Source of the DNA: JAEINY01 sp942490535
Lineage (GTDB): Bacteria > Bacteroidota > Bacteroidia > Bacteroidales > Marinilabiliaceae
DNA length: 64,000 nucleotides
Assembly: GCA_942490535.1 (NCBI GenBank)
Contig: CALNXQ010000002.1
Span: 1,106,358 to 1,170,357 of the forward strand
Direction: 5' to 3'
In this document: positions 1-9,165 of the stretch, piece by piece
How positions within the stretch are numbered: position 1 is the stretch's first letter
How the letters are laid out: every line of letters begins with the position of its first letter
Notes under the pieces: model-generated
What the model was told of the DNA's origin: nothing
Database searches by the model: none
The model's input: the letters and a program-made list of their open reading frames with translations, nothing else
Translations under genes and position numbers: made by a program

Positions 1-2610
1 CGGGATGCGTTTATAGAGCAATAAACGATCTGACCTTCTATCGTAGTATTCTACAGTACCCCACAGCTTATCAAATAATTTATATTCTAGGGCAATGTTA
101 CCGTTTTTATTTCCTTCCCAAGCTAACTCGCGGTTTTCAACCCCATCAACATAGGCCGCCTTTTGCTGGTTATAATTACCATCCAAGCCGTAAACACCTT
201 GATACATGTAGTACCCCACCGCATCACTCCCGATTCCATCGTTACCGGTAATACCATAACTCACTCGTAACTTCAAATTATTAATATACCCCAGGCTTTT
301 AATGAAGTTTTCTTCTGAAATTCGCCATGTGGCAGCAAGTGAACCGAAATTACCCCATCTGTTATCCGGTCCAAACTTGGATGATCCATCCCGCCGAAAG
401 GAGGCCGTAAAATAATACTTATCCGCAAATCCATAATCGATCGAAGCCAGATAGGACAATTTGGAATATTCATACATTCCTGAGCTAATCCAATCTTGCT
501 CAACGGCATCTCCCAGTTCATTGGCGATTTCCCACATTGGGTATTCCTTTCCCGCTGCGCTTGCCCATTTGTATTGATAGTCTTCTGCTTCGTACACAGC
601 CATGGCTTTCAACCAGTGCGCCCCTATCTTAGTTTCATAAGTGGCTTGTGCAAAGCCAGATAATTGTCTCCAATTTTTATCATACTTACTGCCCGAACCC
701 TTTTTAGTCTCGCCAGTTCCTAGGGTTGGAGGATAAAAATAAGATTCATTTGAGTGAGTGAATTTGGCAGATCCTTTCACCTGAAATGTTAAACCTTTTA
801 GTGGCTCCACTCTTAAATAAGGAGAAGCAAATACTTGAAAGCCATCGTATCCTTCATCGTAAAGTTCAATCTCTGCCAATGGATTTCTTTTCGTTCCATA
901 GTACACCTCATTCCAATGGTATTCATTCTTTCCTTCGATAGTCCGAATGATATCCCCATAGTTATATTGGTTGGAATCATAATCAGCAGTGGTTATTCCC
1001 GCCCTTTCATAAACCGGAGTAATGGGGTTAAAAGTATAGACATCCCAAAGGCTACGCGCTTTTCTTCCTTCGTAATATTTGGCGCTACTATTTATCCCAA
1101 ATTCAATGCTTTCCCTAATTTTCGAACTCGCATTCAAAGTATAATTGATCTTTCTATAATCGTTACCAATCATTATACTCTCTTGATCATACAAACTTAA
1201 AGAGCTATATATTTGCCCATTGTCACCCCCCCTGCTAATGCTCAGATGAATATCATCAATGTTAGCCTGTCTGTAAACTTGATCAAACCAATCTGTATCG
1301 TACAATAATACGGCATCCTCCTTTAGATTGCCGGCATTATCAAAGGGTTGTTGATATTCTTGCATTTCTCCGCTGACCACCTGCCCATAAGGATTATACC
1401 CAATAGTAGAACCCCAATTATCATGGGCATACTGAGAAGCGATATCATCCGTTTGCCCTAACAAATACCTGCTTTTATTATACAATCCTTCCCAGGACTT
1501 ACTGGCAAACTCGTCGGCATTCATTAAATCAAATTTGTCTTTTGCTTTCCAGCCAAGCGTTTTATTATAGTTCACATTTACCTTTGCATCCCCTTTTCCT
1601 GTTTTAGTGGTGATTACAATCACACCATTGGCTGCTCTCGATCCATACAGAGAAGCTGCAGCAGCATCTTTCAAGACGACAAATGATTCAATGTCGCGAT
1701 TATTAGGAATGGGAGCATCTTGCACGCCATCCACAACGTAAAGCGGATCACTCCCGGCATTGGCACTACCAACACCCCGTATCCGAATACTTGCACCGTC
1801 ACCTGCTGCAGAACTGTATGAAGCTACTTGCACACCGGCAACCTTACCTAAAATTGCTTTAGTTACCGTACCAGAAGAAGTACGTACCAAATCCTCACTC
1901 TTTACAACTTCGGCCGATCCCGTATATGTTTCCTTCTTAGCCGTACCATAAGCCACCACCAATACTTCATCCACCTGCTGGAACTCTTCCGACAAGGTGA
2001 TGTTAATGGAGGAGCGACCGGCCACGTTGATATCCTGCCCGATGAATCCAATAAATGAAAAAGACAATACAGCCTGGGGATCAGCCAGAGAGATGCTGTA
2101 GGAGCCATCTATACCGGTAATGACACCATTCACCATATTTACTTTCTCAAATACGTTAACGCCGGGAATGGGCTCCCCTTTGGTGTCAGTCACTTTTCCG
2201 GTAACCGTTAGTTTTTGATCTTGTTGCGAAGAGCGGGAAGCTGATTTGGTACTGAGAATGATTTTGTTTTCGATAATCCGATATTCGATATTACCCGTTT
2301 TAAAAAGTTCATCCAAAACTTCTTCCACGTTCTGATCTTTAACACTGATTTCAATGGGCGCATTGATGTCAATCACTTCCTTGCTAAACAGAAAAACATA
2401 CTCACTCTGCTTTTCAATTTGGCTCATAACACTCTCAAGAGAAGCTGATTTACCGGATAACGAGATTTTTGCTTTTTGCGAAAAACCGTCGGCAGCAATT
2501 AAGTTCAGTGTAGATGCGAAGAGAAATATTAAGATACATCGCATAATTCTACCAGTTTTTTTTAGGGTATAGGCATCCCATACACCTGATGGTTTAAGAT
2601 TTTTTTTCAT
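1..2610 (-). CDS. SusC/RagA-like TonB-dependent receptor with STN domain (3' end cut by window)
   Basis: Outer-membrane receptor that would import glycan fragments with a SusD partner, energised by TonB. The frame opens at ATG 2610 and stays open to the window edge, so the C-terminus is missing. Visible in order: N-terminal signal sequence, an STN signalling domain (about residues 45-100), a carboxypeptidase-like CNA-B/DUF4480 domain (about 110-195), the plug with its TonB-box region and the SusC motif SLYGSRAANGVI, then barrel strands rich in aromatic residues. The STN domain is the part that contacts a FecR-type anti-sigma factor, and FecR and ECF sigma genes lie immediately upstream on the same strand, which fits trans-envelope substrate sensing. 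A SusD gene would be expected beyond the left edge. The product family is certain; the substrate is inferred only from the nearby PL8 lyase. Confidence 0.93.
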   Translation of the reverse strand, partial: MKKNLKPSGVWDAYTLKKTGRIMRCILIFLFASTLNLIAADGFSQKAKISLSGKSASLESVMSQIEKQSEYVFLFSKEVIDINAPIEISVKDQNVEEVLDELFKTGNIEYRIIENKIILSTKSASRSSQQDQKLTVTGKVTDTKGEPIPGVNVFEKVNMVNGVITGIDGSYSISLADPQAVLSFSFIGFIGQDINVAGRSSINITLSEEFQQVDEVLVVAYGTAKKETYTGSAEVVKSEDLVRTSSGTVTKAILGKVAGVQVASYSSAAGDGASIRIRGVGSANAGSDPLYVVDGVQDAPIPNNRDIESFVVLKDAAAASLYGSRAANGVIVITTKTGKGDAKVNVNYNKTLGWKAKDKFDLMNADEFASKSWEGLYNKSRYLLGQTDDIASQYAHDNWGSTIGYNPYGQVVSGEMQEYQQPFDNAGNLKEDAVLLYDTDWFDQVYRQANIDDIHLSISRGGDNGQIYSSLSLYDQESIMIGNDYRKINYTLNASSKIRESIEFGINSSAKYYEGRKARSLWDVYTFNPITPVYERAGITTADYDSNQYNYGDIIRTIEGKNEYHWNEVYYGTKRNPLAEIELYDEGYDGFQVFASPYLRVEPLKGLTFQVKGSAKFTHSNESYFYPPTLGTGETKKGSGSKYDKNWRQLSGFAQATYETKIGAHWLKAMAVYEAEDYQYKWASAAGKEYPMWEIANELGDAVEQDWISSGMYEYSKLSYLASIDYGFADKYYFTASFRRDGSSKFGPDNRWGNFGSLAATWRISEENFIKSLGYINNLKLRVSYGITGNDGIGSDAVGYYMYQGVYGLDGNYNQQKAAYVDGVENRELAWEGNKNGNIALEYKLFDKLWGTVEYYDRRSDRLLLYKRIP

Positions 2611-2746
2611 AAATTTACAGTACTATTAGTGAAAATTGGGTTTAACACCTGGTTTATAACGGGAGTGAGTTGCAGCTCATTCCCGTTGTTTTTAGTTGCA
2701 TGTATAATCCATAAGCAGATTCCTGTTAGCGTTTTACTATATACAT

Positions 2747-3775
2747 TTAATTGTCTTTTTTCGAAATAACAACCCTTCGTGGTGAATAACTGCCATCCGG
2801 TAAGGATTTGCGCTCCACAATTTTGTATTTAATGGGTAAGGTAAAGGCCATCATCCGCAATACTTCCTCCAGGGATTCATCCACAAATACCCCCCGGAAG
2901 GAGTAGTGATTGAGTTGGTCACTGCTCAGCTCTATGTGAATCCCATACCATTCTTCCAGGCGTTCCACAATGCGTGGAAAAGGTTCATCTTTGAAGATGA
3001 GTTTACCATCTTTCCAGGAAGAGTAGGTGATTGCCTCCACATTTTCCAGTTGGGCCTTTCCATTAATTACTTCCAATCGCTGATTAGGGATCAGCAGAAA
3101 GGCATCTGCATAATTGGGCACCGTCGCTTTCACCTGGCCTTCTTCCAACACCACCTCCAAATGGTTCTCATCCTGCGAGGCTGCGATAAAACGGGTTCCC
3201 AGCACTTCCACCTGGCCGGAGGGAAGCGTTACCACAAAGGGATGCCTCGCGTCCTTGGTGACATCAAAAAAAGCTTCTCCAGTCAATTTAAGTTGCCGGT
3301 TATCCGCAAAATTAACCGGAATGGTGAGTGTGCCACCGGCTCTTAAAGAAACCTGAGAAGAATCTGGCAATACGTAGTTAATGCGGGAATTTTTAGGTGC
3401 CTGAAGCGTGAGAAATCCTTTTGCCGGAGCCCCTTCCTCCCGTGGTTCCCATTTCATAACCGCTAAAATGATCAGCGGAATCAGGAGCACCGCTGCGACC
3501 GCTGAATAATACCGATACAATCGATACTGAAAGGATTGGTTTCGGGCAAAATTCCACTGATTGATTTGATGGTGCACTTTTGCTAATACGCCGGATAAAT
3601 CTTTGGGAGTTTCAGATGATACCTCCTGGAATGATTGCCAATCCTCATGCACAAATTGATCCACCTCCGCCTTGGTTGTGCGACCACCAAATAATTTGAT
3701 GAAGTAAGAATCGTCCTGAATCCCACTTTCAGTATTCAGATATTGATTGAGTTTATCTTTGTCAAACCGACTCAT
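2747..3775 (-). CDS. FecR-family anti-sigma factor
   Basis: Inner-membrane anti-sigma factor that passes a signal from the STN domain of the receptor to the ECF sigma factor. The 342-residue protein has a cytoplasmic N-terminal region (about 1-85), one transmembrane helix (about 88-107, AVAAVLLIPLIILAVMK), a periplasmic FecR domain (about 120-230, including the segment KLTGEAFFDVTKDARHPF) and a C-terminal DUF4974 domain (about 265-340) typical of Bacteroidota FecR proteins. It lies between the sigma gene (upstream, 252 bp away) and the receptor gene (136 bp downstream), the usual order of such a regulatory trio. The start at 3775 gives a soluble N-terminus of normal length. Function is inferred from family and context. 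Confidence 0.92.
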   Translation of the reverse strand: MSRFDKDKLNQYLNTESGIQDDSYFIKLFGGRTTKAEVDQFVHEDWQSFQEVSSETPKDLSGVLAKVHHQINQWNFARNQSFQYRLYRYYSAVAAVLLIPLIILAVMKWEPREEGAPAKGFLTLQAPKNSRINYVLPDSSQVSLRAGGTLTIPVNFADNRQLKLTGEAFFDVTKDARHPFVVTLPSGQVEVLGTRFIAASQDENHLEVVLEEGQVKATVPNYADAFLLIPNQRLEVINGKAQLENVEAITYSSWKDGKLIFKDEPFPRIVERLEEWYGIHIELSSDQLNHYSFRGVFVDESLEEVLRMMAFTLPIKYKIVERKSLPDGSYSPRRVVISKKDN

Positions 3776-4027
3776 GTATTGGTCTTTTTACATTAATAAT
3801 GTCCACCAGCTCGAAACATCTCACGTTCTAATATTAACTTTTTTTCACTTTTTCACGATTAATTTCTATTATTCATTGATCTTATGACACTTGAGTATCT
3901 GAAAAAATTAAAAAAATGACTCTTCATCAAACAGACACGTTCTCATTCCCCACTGAAGAAGGGTATACCCAACCATTCAATTTTTGATCGGATATCTATT
4001 ATACCGATCAGCTAATTAGAAAGTGAT

Positions 4028-4609
4028 CTAAAAAAGAAAGAGTTCGAGGAAAAGGAGAATGGACAAATGTTCACTTTTAAGCTGCGTACGAATGTATTTC
4101 AACGCCTCAGATATCTGGTTATCCACCGTTCCACGCGACAGGCCCAACTCGGTAGCAATGTCATTGGAATTCATCCCCTCTTTGCGGCTTTTAATGAATA
4201 TTTCCCGACGGCGCGGCGGTAAAGTATCAATCACTTTGTCTATTTGCTCCAGTACGGACTGGTATTCCACACTTTCATATGAGGCTCTATCACTATTTTC
4301 TTCCGCCGAACCACAACTATCCAGAAACTGCTGATGATAGTCTCGTTTTCGGAAATGCTTCTTAATAAGATTATAGGCGATAGTAAAAAAATAAGATTGC
4401 AGATTGGTATCGCTCCGAAGGTCTTTCCGGTTTTTCCAGAGGTATAAAAAAAGATCCTGTACCACCTCTTCCGCATCCGCCTCTGATTTGAGATAACGCA
4501 GTGCAAAACCATACAGCTTTTGACTGTAGGCATTGAACAGTTCATCAAATGCATTTACATCACCTGATTTCACCCGTTCAATTAAGCGATTATTACGATG
4601 TAGTTCCAT
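4028..4609 (-). CDS. ECF RNA polymerase sigma factor (sigma-70 family, Bacteroidetes type)
   Basis: Small sigma factor of 193 residues that would direct transcription of the receptor locus. Region 2 (about residues 10-85) contains the helix ending EADAEEVVQDLFLYLWKNR, which binds the -10 element. Region 4 (about 125-180) contains TLPPRRREIFIKSRKEG followed by the recognition helix near NDIATELGLSRGTVDNQI. The hydrophobic tail (SILLFLELFLF) is a little unusual and may be a small C-terminal extension. The gene precedes the FecR gene on the same strand and is divergent from the secreted-protein and lyase genes to its right, so it could act on both directions of this locus; that is inference. Confidence 0.93.
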   Translation of the reverse strand: MELHRNNRLIERVKSGDVNAFDELFNAYSQKLYGFALRYLKSEADAEEVVQDLFLYLWKNRKDLRSDTNLQSYFFTIAYNLIKKHFRKRDYHQQFLDSCGSAEENSDRASYESVEYQSVLEQIDKVIDTLPPRRREIFIKSRKEGMNSNDIATELGLSRGTVDNQISEALKYIRTQLKSEHLSILLFLELFLF

Positions 4610-4826
4610 TTCTGCTCTTTCCTGATTTGCTCATGGTTGCTACTGAGTGCTGTAAAAGTAATGTTTTTTCTCAAAGAAGAAATTGATGTGTAATAGAAGG
4701 CCATCCCATTTCATTCATTTAGCATGCCTGTACAATTGGGTACCTCATCCTGTACATTTATGCCCCTTCATGGCCTCCGGACACCCTATTTTAGCAGCCA
4801 AGAAAATCCAATTAAATCAGATTATT

Positions 4827-5744
4827 ATGAGAAAAATTTTACTTTTTAGTTTTATGGCTTTTTTTTCAGTGATTTCAAATGCTCAAGAAGTTGAAATCTT
4901 TTATCCCACCTTACAATATGATACAGGGAAGGGATTTACAAAGAAGAATATCACAATTGGCGATGTAGAAACCGATTTATGGAAAAGATCTACCGCTGAC
5001 TTACCCACTGAAACTGCGCTCGGCTATACGCGCACTGGAGTACAAACCATTATCACCTCAAAAGCATATGGGGCTAATGGAGCTTCTTATGGAATTACGG
5101 ATACTTATGCTGTTATAGATGCAGTAGATCTTTCTGTATATCCAACTGACCAACACTTTAAGCTTACCTTCTTCAATAAAGCGCAGTATGGCTTAGGTAA
5201 TTTTTCTGTTTTCTCGGTATTACTGACCGAAAATTACACGGGTGATCCAACAACAACTTCCTGGACTAATGTTACATCTCAACTGGACCAAATTGATGAT
5301 GATGTGGCGTATGATGCCAACTGGACCAAATCCACATTAAACTTGAACAATTGGAAATCGGCTACTAACCTGGTTGTAGCTTTTAGATATCAAGTTACCA
5401 AGGCAGGAAAAGTAGATAACGTAAAAGATTCACCAACGCCAGACAGACCCGGTTTATGGCGCGTTTGTGAAGTTCGCTTTTCACACAGCGATACTCCAAC
5501 GGCCCTTAATGAATTATCAATAGATAAATCAAAGCTCGTTTTCCCAAATCCGGCCACAGACAAAATTCAATTTTGCCCGGAAATAACACTGGTCGATATC
5601 TACAACATCAACGGAACACATCTAAAACAACAATTCCTAACGTCTCAAACGATGGATATCGCCGAATACCCGGCTGGCATCTATCTGCTCAAACTGACTC
5701 TGAAAAACGGGACAGTGATTACAAACAAACTACTAAAACGCTAA
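4827..5744 (+). CDS. Secreted T9SS cargo protein of unknown function
   Basis: A 305-residue protein with an N-terminal signal peptide (MRKILLFSFMAFFSVISNAQ) and a C-terminal type A T9SS sorting domain beginning near VFPNPATDKI and ending KNGTVITNKLLKR, so it should be exported and released or anchored on the surface. The frame is open upstream to 4683, but the ATG at 4827 places the signal peptide at the N-terminus and is preferred. The middle (about residues 30-230) is predicted beta-rich and resembles the jelly-roll-like modules (DUF5017 or choice-of-anchor type) found in Bacteroidota surface proteins; I cannot assign a precise family. It is followed by a strong terminator and then the chondroitinase-like gene on the same strand, so a role in glycan binding is plausible but unproven. 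Confidence 0.8.
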   Translation: MRKILLFSFMAFFSVISNAQEVEIFYPTLQYDTGKGFTKKNITIGDVETDLWKRSTADLPTETALGYTRTGVQTIITSKAYGANGASYGITDTYAVIDAVDLSVYPTDQHFKLTFFNKAQYGLGNFSVFSVLLTENYTGDPTTTSWTNVTSQLDQIDDDVAYDANWTKSTLNLNNWKSATNLVVAFRYQVTKAGKVDNVKDSPTPDRPGLWRVCEVRFSHSDTPTALNELSIDKSKLVFPNPATDKIQFCPEITLVDIYNINGTHLKQQFLTSQTMDIAEYPAGIYLLKLTLKNGTVITNKLLKR

Positions 5745-5756
5745 ACGTAGCGATAC

Positions 5757-5782
5757 GCCCGGCTTCGGCCGGGCTTTTTTGG
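5757..5782 (+). terminator. Rho-independent terminator
   Basis: A GC-rich stem GCCCGGC with TTCG loop and GCCGGGC, followed by TTTTTT, lies 13 bp after the stop of the secreted protein gene and before the lyase gene. Confidence 0.9.
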
Positions 5783-5823
5783 GTTATAGACACCTCATCG
5801 GGAAATAGACTTACAATCAATAT

Positions 5824-8800
5824 ATGAAAACAATCCTATCATTGTTACTGCTCTTCTGCTTGATTACGGCATCAGCGCAAAATTACCTGGGGCTGGAAAG
5901 TCAGGTGCCAAGCAATTGGTCAGCCACCAACAATGGCTTGGCCATCTCTGCGGCTCATTATAAAATGGGCACTCAATCGGTACGCTGGAATTGGACACCC
6001 GCCGCACAAATCACCATTTCCAATCCTTCCGGATTAGCCAAGGCCTGTCAAACCTACAAAGGGGGTATGATGCTTTGGATTTACAATGAAGCCGCCAAAG
6101 ATGCCGATCTGAAATTTGAATACCTCACCTCCAACGGCTCCATGCAATACTACTTTACTTATCATCTGAACTTCACCGGATGGCGCGCTTGCTGGATTCG
6201 TTTTGATGAAGACATGTCCGGGCCCAAAAGCAATAAAAACCTGACCACCGTGCGCATTAAAGCACCGGCTACTTCAACGGGGGGCTCTCTCTATTTCGAC
6301 CGTATGAAATTTCCCGCCACCCGCATAAACGACCGGGTCACACCGGATGCCCAACTGCCCTTTATCAATCCGGATATGAATGCCAACCACTGGGGCGCAT
6401 TGTGGCACTGGCAAAGCACCTATCAATATGAAATCGCATTACCATCCACCATCACGGGTGACGAAACAACCGCTTTCAGTGAAATCCGCCACCGCATTAC
6501 AACAAGCATTGCCGGTTCTGCTCCTACCGCTTCACGCCTGACGACCCTCCGGAATCAGTTCAAGGCCTTAAATATTCAACGTAACGGATCAACCATCACG
6601 GGCAATGCCTTTGTTTCGGCCGATGAATACGTCTCCGCCAATGGCGATAAACGCCTGAACGATCTGGATGATTTGGTGTACGACCTAGCCAAAGCCTGGC
6701 ATCACAACCGGGAGACGGATTTTGATCAGATGTTTATCGACCTCTTTGACTGGCTCTATGATCAGGGTTTGACCGTGGGAAGTGGGATTGGCACTAACCA
6801 TCACTATGGCTACGAATTCAGGGGTTTTCCAAAAGCCATATGGCTGATGAAAGAGGTCTTAAAAAGTGCCGGTAAGTTCCAGCAAGCCTTTGACATGATT
6901 CAATACTGGACGGGCGTTCAGGAAAACCGTCAGTTGCCGCAACCCGAAAATTTCCAGGGCATCATTGATGCGTGGAACACCGTAGTGCCCGGTCGACTCA
7001 TGGCCATTCTCTTGCGCGATGACTCACCGGAACTGGCCCGTGACATGCAATCGTTTAAACACTGGATGGACGCCGTGATGCAACCCAGCCCGGGCACCAT
7101 CGGCGGATTTAAACCTGACGGCGCCGGTTTTCACCACGGCATGATTTACGCCGGTTATATGAACGGGGGGTACGGCAGCATCGGTGAGATATTGAGTTAC
7201 ATTGGCAACACGCCTTACAACGTCTCTGCCCAGTCACTGAGCCACTTTAAAAAAGCACTGTTCACCCATTCCTGGTATTCCAACCAGTACTCCTTTATTA
7301 ATGGCGTATCGGGCCGTCATCCCCTGGAAGAAAATATCAGTACCGCCGCCATCAATGCCTTTGCCCATCTGGCTAAAGCCACTGAGCCCATCGATCGTGA
7401 AGCCGCTGCTGAATACATGCGCCTCACCAAATATAAAAAAGAATTGTACAACGCATTTGCCGCATTGGGCATTCAACCGGCTGTGGCGCCAAGTGGAAAC
7501 AAAAGCATCAACTACGGGGCTCTCAATCTGCACCGACGCGATAATTGGTTGGTGGCAACCAAAGGATTTAATAACATCGTCACCGGCACCGAGATTTACA
7601 CATCCGATAACCGCTATGGCCGTTACCAGGGATATGGTGGCATACAGGTTCTAGCGACCGGCAATCCGGTGAGTGCCACTGAAAGTGGATTTGTCCCACA
7701 AGGCTGGGACTGGAATCGTTTTCCGGGAGCAACCACCATTCATTTACCTTACGATCTGCTGGACTACGCCGGCAGCAACCTCAATGAGCGTTCGCAAAAC
7801 GAAGCCTTTGCCGGCGCCTGTTCACTCCATGACAATGGTATTTTCGGGATGATACTGGACGAAAACGGCTACACCAATTACACCGACGATTTTGTGGCCC
7901 GCAAGTCCGTATTTGCCTTTGATAACCGCATCATCTGTTTGGGGAGCAACATTTCCAATTCCAACAGTCATCATGCCACTGAAACCACCCTGTTCCAGAC
8001 CCATCTTAGCAACACCGATGATATCGTGCGCCTGAATGCCGAACAACTGAACCTGTTTCCTTTGCAACGTGATGTGACCGTTAGTTCCCCCATCACGCTG
8101 ATGGATACTAAAAGCAATGGCTACTACATTCCTTCGGGCCAGGTAACAATCACAAAAGCCAATCAGGAATCACGTGATAATAATAACCGATCCACGAATT
8201 ACGGGGATTTTGCCACGGCCTGGATCAATCATGGTGCTGCACCCAACGATGCCAGCTACGAATATGCCCTTTTGGTACAAACCAGTGCAGCGGATCTCAC
8301 CGCCTTTAAAACAGCCATGGGAAGCAACCAGGCGCCTTACCAGGTGATTCGAAAAGATCAGACCGCGCACATCGTCAAGGATGAAGCCACGAAAACCACC
8401 GGTTACGTGTTATTTGAAGCCGCCACAGATATTTCAGCCACGCACATCAAACAAACGAGTTACCCCTGCCTGGTGATGGTGAAACAGGAAGATGCACAAT
8501 CCATACAGTTATCCATGGCGGATCCGGCCATCAATATGGAAGTACCCACGTCGTTGACCCATACGGCCAAAGTGAGTGAGCGTCGCATACAACTCACCCT
8601 GAATGGCAAATATGCCTTGGCCAGTCCTTCTGAAAAATGCAAATGGATCGCCTGGGAAAACAATACCACTATTCTGGAGTTTACCTGCATCCATGGTTTG
8701 GCGGTTGAAGTGAGTCTGATACAAGATCTGGCCAATTCAACAACGCCGGCTGAAAGCCTGAATGACATCCGCATCTATCCCAATCCGGCGGATGAGATTT

Positions 8801-8985
8801 TGTACCTGGAAAGTACCTCACTCATCGACAGTATTATCCTTTACAGCAGCACCGGAAAGCAGGTGATGCAAAAAACGGAACCCGTAAAGTCGGTACCGGT
8901 AGGTCAATTACAATCGGGTCTGTATTTCCTGAAAGTAATTATGGCTGGCCGAAAGAGCGAGGTTGTAAAATTTGTGAAACGATAG
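5824..8985 (+). CDS. Chondroitinase ABC-like polysaccharide lyase (PL8) with T9SS sorting domain
   Basis: A 1053-residue secreted lyase that would cleave glycosaminoglycans such as chondroitin sulfate or hyaluronan by beta-elimination. It has a signal peptide (about 1-18), an N-terminal beta-sandwich of the chondroitin ABC lyase type (about 20-160, with LAISAAHYKMGTQSVRWNW), an alpha/alpha-toroid catalytic domain (about 170-560) and the PL8 beta-sandwich domains (about 570-960). Candidate catalytic residues are the Asn-His-His-Tyr stretch in GTNHHYGYEFRGFPKAIW and the Arg in NGVSGRHPLEEN; the family uses His, Tyr, Arg and Glu here. The last 75 residues form a T9SS sorting domain (IRIYPNPADEI to VVKFVKR). 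Length matches PL8 subfamily 2 enzymes plus the sorting domain. GAG specificity is a family inference; exact substrate is not visible. Confidence 0.9.
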   Translation: MKTILSLLLLFCLITASAQNYLGLESQVPSNWSATNNGLAISAAHYKMGTQSVRWNWTPAAQITISNPSGLAKACQTYKGGMMLWIYNEAAKDADLKFEYLTSNGSMQYYFTYHLNFTGWRACWIRFDEDMSGPKSNKNLTTVRIKAPATSTGGSLYFDRMKFPATRINDRVTPDAQLPFINPDMNANHWGALWHWQSTYQYEIALPSTITGDETTAFSEIRHRITTSIAGSAPTASRLTTLRNQFKALNIQRNGSTITGNAFVSADEYVSANGDKRLNDLDDLVYDLAKAWHHNRETDFDQMFIDLFDWLYDQGLTVGSGIGTNHHYGYEFRGFPKAIWLMKEVLKSAGKFQQAFDMIQYWTGVQENRQLPQPENFQGIIDAWNTVVPGRLMAILLRDDSPELARDMQSFKHWMDAVMQPSPGTIGGFKPDGAGFHHGMIYAGYMNGGYGSIGEILSYIGNTPYNVSAQSLSHFKKALFTHSWYSNQYSFINGVSGRHPLEENISTAAINAFAHLAKATEPIDREAAAEYMRLTKYKKELYNAFAALGIQPAVAPSGNKSINYGALNLHRRDNWLVATKGFNNIVTGTEIYTSDNRYGRYQGYGGIQVLATGNPVSATESGFVPQGWDWNRFPGATTIHLPYDLLDYAGSNLNERSQNEAFAGACSLHDNGIFGMILDENGYTNYTDDFVARKSVFAFDNRIICLGSNISNSNSHHATETTLFQTHLSNTDDIVRLNAEQLNLFPLQRDVTVSSPITLMDTKSNGYYIPSGQVTITKANQESRDNNNRSTNYGDFATAWINHGAAPNDASYEYALLVQTSAADLTAFKTAMGSNQAPYQVIRKDQTAHIVKDEATKTTGYVLFEAATDISATHIKQTSYPCLVMVKQEDAQSIQLSMADPAINMEVPTSLTHTAKVSERRIQLTLNGKYALASPSEKCKWIAWENNTTILEFTCIHGLAVEVSLIQDLANSTTPAESLNDIRIYPNPADEILYLESTSLIDSIILYSSTGKQVMQKTEPVKSVPVGQLQSGLYFLKVIMAGRKSEVVKFVKR

Positions 8986-9024
8986 GTTGGCACACCACGA
9001 CACGATTGGATTAAGAATTCAATT

Positions 9025-9126
9025 CAGACGCTGATAGCTATGATTTTTAAGATTATTAAAATGCTTTTTTTCTCACTCCGAAAGAGCGCCAAACAATCTT
9101 AGTCATCATAGCGATCAGCGTCTCTG
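9025..9126. repeat. Long imperfect inverted repeat downstream of the lyase gene
   Basis: Arms of about 35 bases: the left arm begins CAGACGCTGATAGCTATGAT (9025-9044) and the right arm (about 9091-9126) reads, on the minus strand, CAGAGACGCTGATCGCTATG. The arms enclose about 30 bases. It could fold into a long hairpin between the convergent lyase and AraC-like genes, or be the relic of a small inverted-repeat element of a kind common in Bacteroidota. Confidence 0.6.
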
Positions 9127-9165
9127 TTTTAAGCAGTCATCGGCTCCCTTTGGGGTGGCAAAATG

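Noticed and set aside
4683..4826. Longer N-terminus for the secreted protein at 4827
   Set aside because: It would bury the signal peptide inside the protein; the ATG at 4827 places it correctly.
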